Below are positions 8,938 to 16,210 of a stretch of DNA of 64,000 bases, in pieces; position 1 is the first letter of the stretch, and the number at the start of each line of letters is the position of its first letter. The stretch is from Chitinimonas arctica. Lineage in GTDB: Bacteria > Pseudomonadota > Gammaproteobacteria > Burkholderiales > Chitinimonadaceae. The notes below the pieces were generated by a model that was not told the DNA's origin, made no database searches, and saw only the letters and a program-made list of their open reading frames with translations. The stretch is from contig NZ_CP041730.1 of NCBI RefSeq assembly GCF_007431345.1, positions 2,976,001 to 3,040,000 of the forward strand, written 5' to 3'. The translations under genes were made by a program, and so were the position numbers.

Positions 8938-9792
8938 TCAGGGGTTCAGGTTGACGCTGGCGTCGAAGGTATTGCGCATCAGCATGGCGATGGTCATCGG
9001 GCCCACGCCACCCGGGACGGGCGTGATCCAGCTGGCGCGCGTGCGTGCGATATCGAATTGCACATCGCCGCACAGCTTGCCGTCCGCCTGGCGGTTGATG
9101 CCCACGTCGATCACGATGGCGCCTGGCTTGATCCAGTCGCCCTGGACAAAGTTGGGGATGCCGACGCCCGCCACCACCACATCGGCTGCGCGCACCTTGT
9201 CGGCCAGGTCACGGGTGCGGCTATGGCAAATGGTCACGGTCGCCCGCGCCAGCAACAGTTCCAGCGCGGCCGGCCGGCCGACGATATTGGAAGCACCGAT
9301 CACCACGGCATCCTTGCCCACCAGGTCCACGCCGGTTTTTTCCAGCATCACCATCACGCCATGCGGCGTGCAGGGACGCAGCAAGGGCATCTTCAGGGCA
9401 AGGCGGCCGAAGTTGTAAGGATGGAAGCCGTCCACGTCCTTCAATGGGTTGATGGTTTCGATCACCCGCTCCGCGTTCATATGGCTGGGCAGCGGCAACT
9501 GCACCAGGATACCGTCCACCGCCGGGTCTTCGTTCAGGCTGCGGACCAGGTCCAGTAGCGCGTCTTCGCTCAGGCTGGCCGGAAATTCGTAGGACAGCGA
9601 GCGGATACCGGCGCTTTCGCAGGCTTTTTTCTTGTTTCTGACATAAACGGCCGAGGCGGGATCGTCGCCTACCAGCACCACGGCCAGGGCTGGCGCACGA
9701 AAAGCGTTGGCAACGCGAAAATCCACCTTGCTCCGGACTTCGCCGATGATTTCCGTTGAAATCTGTTTGCCATCAAGTAATTGCGCGCTCAT
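8938..9792 (-). CDS. folD: Methylenetetrahydrofolate dehydrogenase / cyclohydrolase FolD
   Basis: This bifunctional enzyme of one-carbon metabolism interconverts 5,10-methylene-, methenyl- and 10-formyl-tetrahydrofolate. It is 284 aa from the ATG at 9792, which has GGGAG nine bases upstream; a longer open frame adds an unrelated tail. The catalytic lysine is in YVRNKKKA, VDGILVQLPLP and PCTPHGV form the folate site, and the NADP loop reads GASNIVGRP, where GRS is more usual. It is the first gene of the seven-gene minus-strand operon and is divergent from the tRNA operon. Confidence 0.97.
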   Translation of the reverse strand: MSAQLLDGKQISTEIIGEVRSKVDFRVANAFRAPALAVVLVGDDPASAVYVRNKKKACESAGIRSLSYEFPASLSEDALLDLVRSLNEDPAVDGILVQLPLPSHMNAERVIETINPLKDVDGFHPYNFGRLALKMPLLRPCTPHGVMVMLEKTGVDLVGKDAVVIGASNIVGRPAALELLLARATVTICHSRTRDLADKVRAADVVVAGVGIPNFVQGDWIKPGAIVIDVGINRQADGKLCGDVQFDIARTRASWITPVPGGVGPMTIAMLMRNTFDASVNLNP

Positions 9793-9861
9793 GCCGGTAC
9801 TCCCAATTGGTGCAAAAGAGCCAGATTCTCTCATTAATTGCAGATCGGCCCAAGCTTTGGC

Positions 9862-9890
9862 TTGACAGCCCGGATCTGCCAACCTATTAT
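9862..9890 (+). promoter_or_regulatory. Promoter of the tRNA Pro-Arg-His operon
   Basis: A consensus -35 TTGACA (9862-9867), a 17-bp spacer and a -10 TATTAT (9885-9890) are followed by a G/C-rich stretch before the first tRNA. A GC-rich discriminator is characteristic of stringently controlled stable-RNA promoters. Confidence 0.88.
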
Positions 9891-9901
9891 GCCGTCCTCG
9901 T

Positions 9902-9978
9902 CGGGGCGTAGCGCAGCCCGGTAGCGCACCTGGTTTGGGACCAGGTGGTCGTGAGTTCGAATCCCACCGCCCCGACCA
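9902..9978 (+). tRNA. tRNA-Pro (anticodon TGG)
   Basis: The acceptor stem CGGGGCG pairs with CGCCCCG (9968-9974). The anticodon loop TTTGGGA gives TGG at 9936-9938. GTTCGAAT forms the T loop, and CCA is encoded. The sequence closely resembles E. coli proM. Confidence 0.97.
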
Positions 9979-10021
9979 TAGTTTTCACCGGCAGTACAAT
10001 CAACCCAATTGGCCCCGTGTA

Positions 10022-10098
10022 GTGCCCGTAGCTCAACTGGATAGAGCAACGGCCTTCTAAGCCGTAGGTTACAGGTTCGATTCCTGTCGGGTGCGCCA
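10022..10098 (+). tRNA. tRNA-Arg (anticodon TCT)
   Basis: A seven-base acceptor stem with two G-T wobbles, the loop CTTCTAA with anticodon TCT between ACGGC and GCCGT, a T loop GTTCGATT, and an encoded CCA. It reads AGA codons, rare in this GC-rich genome, and resembles E. coli argU. Confidence 0.96.
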
Positions 10099-10138
10099 AC
10101 GCTTATGTTATAAGCTGTAGGCCAAAGCAAGTTTCAGT

Positions 10139-10215
10139 GGTGGCTGTAGCTCAGTTGGTAGAGTCCAGGATTGTGATTCCTGTTGTCGTGGGTTCGAGCC
10201 CCATCAGTCACCCCA
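10139..10215 (+). tRNA. tRNA-His (anticodon GTG)
   Basis: The loop TTGTGAT gives anticodon GTG. The extra G at position -1 (10139) pairs with the discriminator C (10212), the hallmark of tRNA-His, and CCA is encoded. It is the third and last tRNA of the operon. Confidence 0.96.
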
Positions 10216-10226
10216 TCAGTACAAGT

Positions 10227-10256
10227 AAAAAGCCCGGTCGAAAGACTGGGCTTTTT
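10227..10256 (+). terminator. Terminator of the tRNA operon
   Basis: A 13-bp stem closed by a GAAA tetraloop (10240-10243), with an A5 run at its foot and a T5 run at its end, 11 bases after tRNA-His. Confidence 0.92.
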
Positions 10257-10340
10257 GCGTTCTAGTGCTCCCGGCCAGCAGTAGGGGCGAGGTAGAAGTT
10301 TCTTTAGAATTCGGCCGAGGTTTTGCGGGGTATACATAAC

Positions 10341-10365
10341 AAACCCCGCTGGCGCGGGGTTTTTC
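10341..10365. terminator. Second intrinsic terminator hairpin
   Basis: AAACCCCGC, loop TGGC and GCGGGGTTT, followed by further T on the plus strand. It lies between the tRNA operon and the minus-strand tiny ORF ending at 10368, so it may serve as backup or stop minus-strand transcription. Confidence 0.75.
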
Positions 10366-10367
10366 GA

Positions 10368-10526
10368 TTAGCCGAACTGTAATTTCTTCTTCGGAATTGC
10401 CGGCGTAGCGCTTGTCGGCTCGCCAAAACGCGCGCGGGCCTTGCGCTCGAATTCGCGCAAAATCGTCGCCTTGGGTTGCGGCTTGAGCACAGTCGCCACA
10501 TCGATGGGTACTTGCTTCGATTTCAT
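10368..10526 (-). CDS. Hypothetical 52 aa protein
   Basis: The ATG at 10526 begins MKSKQVPIDVATVL. The middle is basic and probably helical (ILREFERKARARFGEP) and the tail ends KKKLQFG. The start overlaps the stop of a 25-codon ORF by ATGA, and it ends just before a hairpin. I do not recognise the family. The overlapping tiny pair resembles toxin-antitoxin or remnant gene organisation beside a tRNA cluster, but nothing in the residues proves a function. Confidence 0.4.
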   Translation of the reverse strand: MKSKQVPIDVATVLKPQPKATILREFERKARARFGEPTSATPAIPKKKLQFG

Positions 10527-10600
10527 AGAAGGACTCCACGTTCGGCAAGATAGGCATCCAGGACGCGCCAGTTTCGCTTGCCGTCGATATCGAAAAACAT
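10523..10600 (-). CDS. Hypothetical 25 aa ORF coupled to the 52 aa gene
   Basis: This short frame starts MFFDIDGKRNWRVLDAYLAE and stops inside the next start codon (CTATGA). The reading frame stays protein-like for about 14 codons upstream (SGKANGTGRT) before a stop, so it may be the remaining 3' end of a longer gene. No family recognised. Confidence 0.3.
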   Translation of the reverse strand: MFFDIDGKRNWRVLDAYLAERGVLL

Positions 10601-10724
10601 TGTACGCCCGGTACCATTGGCTTTCCCAGAGGCGGTTGCCGCTTACAACGTGCCTGATAATGACGTTTCTTGTCTCCGCCGGCGAGCAATCCAACCGCCC
10701 GCCGCCCGACAAGCGATTCCAATA

Positions 10725-11201
10725 TCAGTGATGGTGGCCGTGTTCGCCATGCACGTGCTGGTGGGCGATTTCCTCGCCCGTGGCTGCGCGCACGCTGAGC
10801 ACCTTGACCGTGAAGCGCAGTGTCTTGCCGCTCAGCGGGTGGTTGCCGTCGAGCAGCACCACCGGGCCTTTGATCTTGGTGACAAAGTAATAACGCGGTT
10901 CGCCATCCGGACCGGGGCGGGGGATTTGGCCGCCGACTTTGACGCCGGCCGGGAATTCGGCCTTGGGCATGGTTGTCACCAACGCTTCGTCGTATACGCC
11001 GAATGTATCCTCTGCCGCCAGTTCGAGGGTCGTCTGGAAGCCGGCCTCCTGTCCTTCCAGCACGGCTTCAAGCTTGGGAAACAGGTTGTCGTAATCGCCA
11101 TGCAGGTAGGCGACCGGCTGTTTTCCGTCGTCATACACCGCGCCATTCGCGTCAGCGACCTTCAAACTCAGGGTGACGGCGGTATCTTGGGCAATTTTCA
11201 T
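10725..11201 (-). CDS. slyD: FKBP-type peptidyl-prolyl isomerase SlyD
   Basis: The protein is 158 aa from the ATG at 11201; the open frame extends upstream without homology. It combines a split FKBP domain with an inserted IF chaperone domain (AEDTFGVYDEALV) and the characteristic VLLDGNHPLSGKTLRF strand. The C-terminus is histidine-rich (HQHVHGEHGHHH), a short form of the metal-binding tail of SlyD, which delivers nickel to hydrogenase and urease in other bacteria. It acts in the cytoplasm as a prolyl isomerase and chaperone. Confidence 0.93.
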   Translation of the reverse strand: MKIAQDTAVTLSLKVADANGAVYDDGKQPVAYLHGDYDNLFPKLEAVLEGQEAGFQTTLELAAEDTFGVYDEALVTTMPKAEFPAGVKVGGQIPRPGPDGEPRYYFVTKIKGPVVLLDGNHPLSGKTLRFTVKVLSVRAATGEEIAHQHVHGEHGHHH

Positions 11202-11347
11202 GGGGAGCTTCGCTTTTCTTCTGTAACTTAGGGAAAGAATAAGGGCGACATTTTGAACGCGATGTCGCGGGGCCGCCAGCATCGGGGCGCAGGCTTTTGT
11301 CTTTGCTCCCCGTCCCGGCGATAATCGCGGCATATTCTAGCTATCGG

Positions 11348-11734
11348 ATGACTATGGACGACGCTGTGAATGTGCTTGGCTTGCCCTTGGTGGCCTGCAG
11401 TTTCAATCCGCTGACCGGTTTCTTCCGGGATGGCTGTTGCAATACCAGCCCGGCCGATAGCGGCCGGCATACCGTCTGCGTGCAGGTAACGGCGCAGTTC
11501 TTGGCATTTTCCATCGCGCGCGGCAACGATTTGACGACCCCGCGCCCCGAATACGGCTTTCCCGGCCTTACGCCGGGTGATCGCTGGTGTTTGTGCGCGG
11601 CCCGTTGGGTCGAGGCACTGGTCGAGCAGATGGCGCCCCCCATCCTGCTGGCCGCCACCCACGAAGACGTGTTGGAGCTGGTCTCCCTGGAGACCTTGGT
11701 GGAACATGCGCTCGATCGACCAGGAAGACCTTGA
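11348..11734 (+). CDS. DUF2237 family protein
   Basis: The protein is 128 aa. It matches the DUF2237 family closely: NVLGLPLVACSFNPLTGFFR, the CCNTSP cysteines, a GNDLTTPRPEYGFPGL core, and DRWCLCAARW near residue 80. The conserved cysteines suggest metal or redox chemistry, but no function is established for the family. The start could also be the ATG at 11354. Its stop overlaps the carbonic anhydrase start (TGATG), so the two are coupled. Confidence 0.88.
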   Translation: MTMDDAVNVLGLPLVACSFNPLTGFFRDGCCNTSPADSGRHTVCVQVTAQFLAFSIARGNDLTTPRPEYGFPGLTPGDRWCLCAARWVEALVEQMAPPILLAATHEDVLELVSLETLVEHALDRPGRP

Positions 11735-12381
11735 TGCACCAAAACTTAAATCATCTATTTGCCAATAATCGCCAATGGGCGGAGAGCGTCAAGGCCGAGC
11801 AGCCGGATTTCTTCGAAAAGCTGGCGCGCCAGCAAAACCCCGAATACATGTGGATAGGCTGCGCCGACAGCCGGGTGCCGGCCAACGAACTGATCGGACT
11901 GTTGCCCGGTGAAGTATTCGTGCATCGCAATGTGGCCAATCTGATCGTCCATTCCGATCTGAACTGCCTATCCGCCCTGCAATACGCGGTGGATATGCTG
12001 CAAGTGAAGCACCTGATCGTCTGCGGCCACTATGGCTGTGGCGGGGTCAAGGCGGCGCTCAACGATACCCGCATCGGCTTGGCCGACAATTGGTTGCGGC
12101 ATATCCAGGATTTGCGCCGGGTTCATAGCCGCTGGCTGGATAAATTCCCGCCGGAAATGCACGCCGACAAGCTGTGTGAACTCAATGTGATCGAACAAGT
12201 GGTCAATGCCTCCCAAACCACCGTGGTACAGGATGCTTGGACGCGCGGCCAGGCCGTTACCGTGCATGGCTGGGTCTACCGCCTGTCCGACGGGCTGCTG
12301 CACGATATGCAGATATCGCTGGATTGCCAGGATGCCCTGACGGAGCACTATCGCGATTTCTTCAAGCGTGATTTGCCCTAG
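11734..12381 (+). CDS. can: Beta-class carbonic anhydrase
   Basis: It interconverts CO2 and bicarbonate in the cytosol. The 215 aa protein has zinc ligands in the expected places: Cys-Asp-Ser-Arg in GCADSRVPANEL near residue 42, and His-x2-Cys in VCGHYGCGG near residue 98. The closing segment VHGWVYRLSDGLL is typical. Bicarbonate is the substrate of PEP carboxylase, also encoded in this window, which gives a metabolic link but no shared regulation. Translation is coupled to the DUF2237 gene upstream. Confidence 0.96.
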   Translation: MHQNLNHLFANNRQWAESVKAEQPDFFEKLARQQNPEYMWIGCADSRVPANELIGLLPGEVFVHRNVANLIVHSDLNCLSALQYAVDMLQVKHLIVCGHYGCGGVKAALNDTRIGLADNWLRHIQDLRRVHSRWLDKFPPEMHADKLCELNVIEQVVNASQTTVVQDAWTRGQAVTVHGWVYRLSDGLLHDMQISLDCQDALTEHYRDFFKRDLP

Positions 12382-12500
12382 GGGACGTCGCTAATCAAGC
12401 GAAATGTCCCGGCTTAACATCCTGATCCTGATCGGAAAACTGGACATTGTTGCGCTTCTTGCGTAGCATCCGCGCCCTTTTTGCCGACAGAATCACGCCC

Positions 12501-13769
12501 ATGAGTCAGCTTTCCGCCCGCGCCTGCGGTATCGATTTCGGCACGTCCAATTCCACTGCCGGCTGGCTTGCGCCGGGCCGGCAGACCCTGCTGGGGCTGG
12601 AGGACGGCAAGCTGACGCTGCCTTCCGTGGTGTTCTTCAATGCCGAGGAGGATTCGGTCGCGTTCGGCCGGCAAGGCCTGGCCGAATACCTGGACGGCTA
12701 TGAAGGACGCCTGATGCGTTCGCTCAAGAGCCTGCTGGGTTCCAGCCTGATCGATGGCCAGACCGAGGTGTTGGGCCGCGCCCTGCCATTCCGGGAACTG
12801 CTGGCGCGGTTTATCGGCGAACTGAAGGCCCGTGCCGAAACCTCGGCCGGGCGGGGCTTCGACACGGCGGTCTTCGGCCGGCCGGTGCATTTTGTCGATG
12901 ACGACGAAAAAGCCGACAAGCAGGCCGAGCAGACCTTGTTGGAGACAGCTCGGGCGGTTGGCTTCAAGGAAGTCAGCTTCCAGCTCGAACCGATCGCCGC
13001 CGCTTTCCATTACGAACAGACGATCACCCGGGAAGAACTGGTATTGATCGCCGATATCGGCGGCGGTACCTCGGACTTTTCATTGGTACGGCTGTCGCCC
13101 GAGCGCACCCGGCTGGTGGAGCGGCGGGACGACCTGCTGGCCAATGCCGGGGTGCATATCGGCGGTACCGATTTCGACAAATACCTCAGCCTGGCCGGAC
13201 TGATGCCCTTGCTGGGCTACAAGAGCCGTCTCAAGGGCAGCTCCGAGGTGCCCTCCAGCTATTTCTTCAATCTGGCGACCTGGCACACCATCAACTTCAC
13301 CTACACCCGCAAGATCTGGATGGAACTGCAGGAGGTCTATCGCGATTCGGTCGAGCGCGACAAGCTGGATCGCTTGCTGCGCCTGATCGAGCAGCGCGCC
13401 GGCCATTGGCTGGCCATGCGGGTGGAGGAGGCCAAGATCGCCTTGTCCGACCAAGCGTCGACCACCTTGCAGCTGGACCGCATCCGCGAAGGTCTGACCC
13501 ACGATATCGACCGCGCCACCTTCGAAACCGCCACCGGCATGCTGGTCGACGATGTGGAACGGACGGTGGCGGGCCTGCTGGTGGACGCCGGCGTACGGGC
13601 CGAGCAGATCGATACGGTCTTCTTTACTGGCGGCTCCAGCGGCATTCCCATGCTGCGCCAGCGTATCGCCGCCCTGCTGCCACAGGCCAGGGCCGTGGAG
13701 GGCGATCTGTTCGGCAGTATCGGTGCCGGCTTGGCGGTGGAGGCGATGCGGCGGTACGGCACGGTCTAG
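12501..13769 (+). CDS. yegD: Hsp70 family chaperone-like protein YegD
   Basis: The protein is 422 aa, a short Hsp70 homologue consisting of the ATPase domain with inserts and lacking a normal peptide-binding domain. The ATPase signatures are present: GIDFGTSNST at residues about 10-19, IADIGGGTSDFS near residue 190 and FFTGGSSGIPML near residue 380. These match E. coli YegD. A cytosolic role is expected; no client is known. The start follows family alignment; the open frame extends 18 codons upstream. Confidence 0.9.
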   Translation: MSQLSARACGIDFGTSNSTAGWLAPGRQTLLGLEDGKLTLPSVVFFNAEEDSVAFGRQGLAEYLDGYEGRLMRSLKSLLGSSLIDGQTEVLGRALPFRELLARFIGELKARAETSAGRGFDTAVFGRPVHFVDDDEKADKQAEQTLLETARAVGFKEVSFQLEPIAAAFHYEQTITREELVLIADIGGGTSDFSLVRLSPERTRLVERRDDLLANAGVHIGGTDFDKYLSLAGLMPLLGYKSRLKGSSEVPSSYFFNLATWHTINFTYTRKIWMELQEVYRDSVERDKLDRLLRLIEQRAGHWLAMRVEEAKIALSDQASTTLQLDRIREGLTHDIDRATFETATGMLVDDVERTVAGLLVDAGVRAEQIDTVFFTGGSSGIPMLRQRIAALLPQARAVEGDLFGSIGAGLAVEAMRRYGTV

Positions 13770-13944
13770 CGCTCGGAATTTTACAAGCTGCCGAAAGCGT
13801 TTGGACGAGTGGTCTGGTAGGGCATCGTTTTAGCTGTACGCAGCTGGGAACTGACGACTTTGCTACTTCGGGTTCTCAGCGTCGTTTTTGGATTTTCGCG
13901 TCGATGGCAGAAAATGTGTATGGGCAACGGCTATCATAGGTTTC

Positions 13945-14502
13945 ATGATGCCTACGTCCATGCAGATGGGCAATTTTTCGATTTACGATCAGCCCGCGCA
14001 GCCGGCTGATATGTCGACGCCTTTGAAGTCGGCAGTGGTGATGTTCGAGGACAGTGTCCGTTATGACCAACTCGAAACAGGTGCTTTCTTTGACCGAAAT
14101 GGCACCAAACTTTTGTCGAAACAAGGAAAGCCAAGACAAGTCACGTTCTCGCTCAGTGACCTGGCCAACATGCAAGGAACGATCTTTGCTCACAACCACC
14201 CTGGTGGCGGCTGCTTTTCCCCTGTCGACGTTATGACTGCTTGCGATCTGCAACTTGTAGAGCTTAGGGTGGTTACCGATCAGTTCAGATTCTCGTTTCG
14301 ATGCGGAGGAGGAGCCTGGCCGGCGAGCACTGAAATCGTACCGGCGATAGCCAACTTCAGTGCGTCTGCCAGGAATGAAGTCAAGCATATGCAGCATACG
14401 GGACAATTACCGAGGCAACACCAGCAGGCTGAGCTAGAATTTCGATTATGGTTGCGCGTGGCTTTTCACTTCGGGCTGATTTTTAATAGAGAGAGATCAT
14501 GA
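13945..14502 (+). CDS. HNHP-motif protein resembling the C-terminal domain of phage-head/polymorphic-toxin proteins
   Basis: About 185 aa from the ATG at 13945; starts at 13948 and 14011 are equally possible. The core reads GTIFAHNHPGGGCFSPVDV, then ELRVVTDQFRF and GGAWP. This layout (a His-Asn-His-Pro loop followed by a helix and an RVV strand) recalls JAB/MPN-like domains at the C-termini of phage head-morphogenesis and polymorphic toxin proteins; that assignment is from memory of the motif and not proven. The region is clearly lower in G+C than its neighbours, which points to transfer. The downstream 64 aa gene overlaps its stop by ATGA. Confidence 0.6.
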   Translation: MMPTSMQMGNFSIYDQPAQPADMSTPLKSAVVMFEDSVRYDQLETGAFFDRNGTKLLSKQGKPRQVTFSLSDLANMQGTIFAHNHPGGGCFSPVDVMTACDLQLVELRVVTDQFRFSFRCGGGAWPASTEIVPAIANFSASARNEVKHMQHTGQLPRQHQQAELEFRLWLRVAFHFGLIFNRERS

Positions 14503-14693
14503 ACCCGACTCAACTGTTTATCGCTGAATCCCAGGAAGTTATTGACAAGAGCAGGCGCGAAGGCGTTGTTGTGTTTGACGATGGTCCGTACGAACGCCTT
14601 GTTCAGGCCTTGTGTAGCGACCTCGACGAAGAGATTGAGCAGGCCGGTGGTGTGGATTTATGGCGCGAAAAGCAAGAAGTGATAACGCGCTGA
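14499..14693 (+). CDS. Small acidic hypothetical protein, partner of the HNHP gene
   Basis: This 64 aa protein is rich in Asp and Glu (for example DLDEEIEQAGG) with no hydrophobic segment. A purine-rich site GAGAGA lies just before the ATG, which overlaps the stop of the upstream gene. Translational coupling and small acidic character fit an immunity or antitoxin-like partner, but I recognise no family. Confidence 0.6.
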   Translation: MNPTQLFIAESQEVIDKSRREGVVVFDDGPYERLVQALCSDLDEEIEQAGGVDLWREKQEVITR

Positions 14694-14851
14694 GCCTGGC
14701 ATCAATCCATTGTGCCCTTTAGCCGTGCAAGGCTAGGCGTTTTGCCTGCCCTGTGTCTATCACAAGGTCAGACAAAACCTCTCTGTCCTGGCGCTACTAT
14801 CGCTGGATTTGTCGAGCATCAGACTTCCCTGTGTTCGCTTTGGAGCAGACA

Positions 14852-16210
14852 CTAGGAAATACTCAGGCGCTCCATCCGATACCGTAGCGAGCGGAAGGTC
14901 ACGCCCAGGATCTTTGCCGCCTGAGTGCGATTGAAACGGGTCTTGTCCAGGGCCTCCAGGATGGCTTCCTTCTCCATCCGGTCTAAATAGTCCTGCAGCG
15001 GGTATTTGTCGCCGATGGCGGCCGACGGGGTTGATTCGTCGCTGTCGCTGCGGCTCAGCTGCAGGTCGGCCAGGCGGATCTGCTTTCCGTCGCAGAGCGC
15101 CAGCGCCCTTTCCAGGATATTTTCCAGTTCGCGCACATTGCCGGGGAAATCGTAGGCGGCCAATGCCTGCAAGGCATCGGGACCCAGCTTGGGTTCATCC
15201 ATGCCGTTCTGGCTGGCCAGCCGCGCCAGCAAGCCATGCGCAATCCCCGCCACATCCTCGCGCATCTCGCGCAAGGGAGGCATCTTCAGTTCGATCACAT
15301 TCAAGCGGTAATACAAGTCCTGGCGGAAGCGGCCTTCGTCCACGCACTTGGCCAGGTTCTGGTGGGTGGCGCAGATGATGCGCACATCGATGGCGGTTTC
15401 CTTGGTGTCGCCCAGTTTGCGCACGTGCTTTTCCTGGATGGCGCGCAATAGTTTGACCTGCATGGCCAACGGCAGGTCGGCGACCTCGTCCAGAAAGAGT
15501 GTGCCACCATGGGCCGCCTGGAAAAACCCGTCCCGCTCGGTATCGGCGCCGGTGTAGGCGCCTTTCTTACTACCGAAGAACTCGCTTTCCATCAGGTTTT
15601 CCGGGATAGCGCCGCAGTTGACCGGGACAAATGGCTGGCTGTTCCGGTTGGACTGGCTATGAATCAGCCTGGCAGCCCGTTCCTTGCCGCTGCCCGACTC
15701 GCCGGTGATATAGACCGGGGCCTGGCTCTTGGCCAGGCGGTCTATCAGTTGCAGTGCGTGGCGAATGGCGGGCGAGTCGCCGATAAAGGTGCGATCCGCA
15801 CTGGTAGCGGGTTTGCTGCCGGCCGGTTTATCCAGTTCCAGGGCCGAGCGTACCAGGGTACGCAGCTGCTCCAGCGAGACTGGCTTGGCCAGATAGTCGA
15901 ACGCGCCGGCTTTAAGCGCTTCCACCGCATTGTCCAGGCTGCCGTAAGCGGTGATGACGGCGACGGGGATGTCGTAGCCGCGCGCCTCGATATGGCGTAC
16001 CACGTCCAGGCCGGAACCGTCGCCCATGCGCATATCGGTCAGGCATAGGTCAATGCCGCCCGCGTCCAGGCGGGCCTTTGCCGCGGCCACGCCATCGGCC
16101 ATGTCGACGTCCAGGCCCATCTTGAGCAGGGTCAATTCAACCAGTTCGCGTAGATCGGGCTCGTCATCGACGACCAGGATACGAGGGGGCTTATTGTTGC
16201 GTTTGCTCAT
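14852..16210 (-). CDS. pilR: Sigma-54-dependent response regulator, PilR-like
   Basis: The protein is 452 aa and has three domains. An N-terminal receiver has its phospho-acceptor Asp in CLTDMRMGDG near residue 58 and a Lys in LAKPVS. A central AAA+ domain has Walker A GESGSGKE and a sigma-54 loop that reads GAYTGA. The C-terminal Fis-type helix-turn-helix reads NRTQAAKILGVTFRSLRYR. Its start overlaps the histidine kinase stop by four bases, forming a PilS-PilR pair. PilR normally activates type IV pilin genes from sigma-54 promoters; no pilin gene is in the window. Confidence 0.92.
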   Translation of the reverse strand: MSKRNNKPPRILVVDDEPDLRELVELTLLKMGLDVDMADGVAAAKARLDAGGIDLCLTDMRMGDGSGLDVVRHIEARGYDIPVAVITAYGSLDNAVEALKAGAFDYLAKPVSLEQLRTLVRSALELDKPAGSKPATSADRTFIGDSPAIRHALQLIDRLAKSQAPVYITGESGSGKERAARLIHSQSNRNSQPFVPVNCGAIPENLMESEFFGSKKGAYTGADTERDGFFQAAHGGTLFLDEVADLPLAMQVKLLRAIQEKHVRKLGDTKETAIDVRIICATHQNLAKCVDEGRFRQDLYYRLNVIELKMPPLREMREDVAGIAHGLLARLASQNGMDEPKLGPDALQALAAYDFPGNVRELENILERALALCDGKQIRLADLQLSRSDSDESTPSAAIGDKYPLQDYLDRMEKEAILEALDKTRFNRTQAAKILGVTFRSLRYRMERLSIS

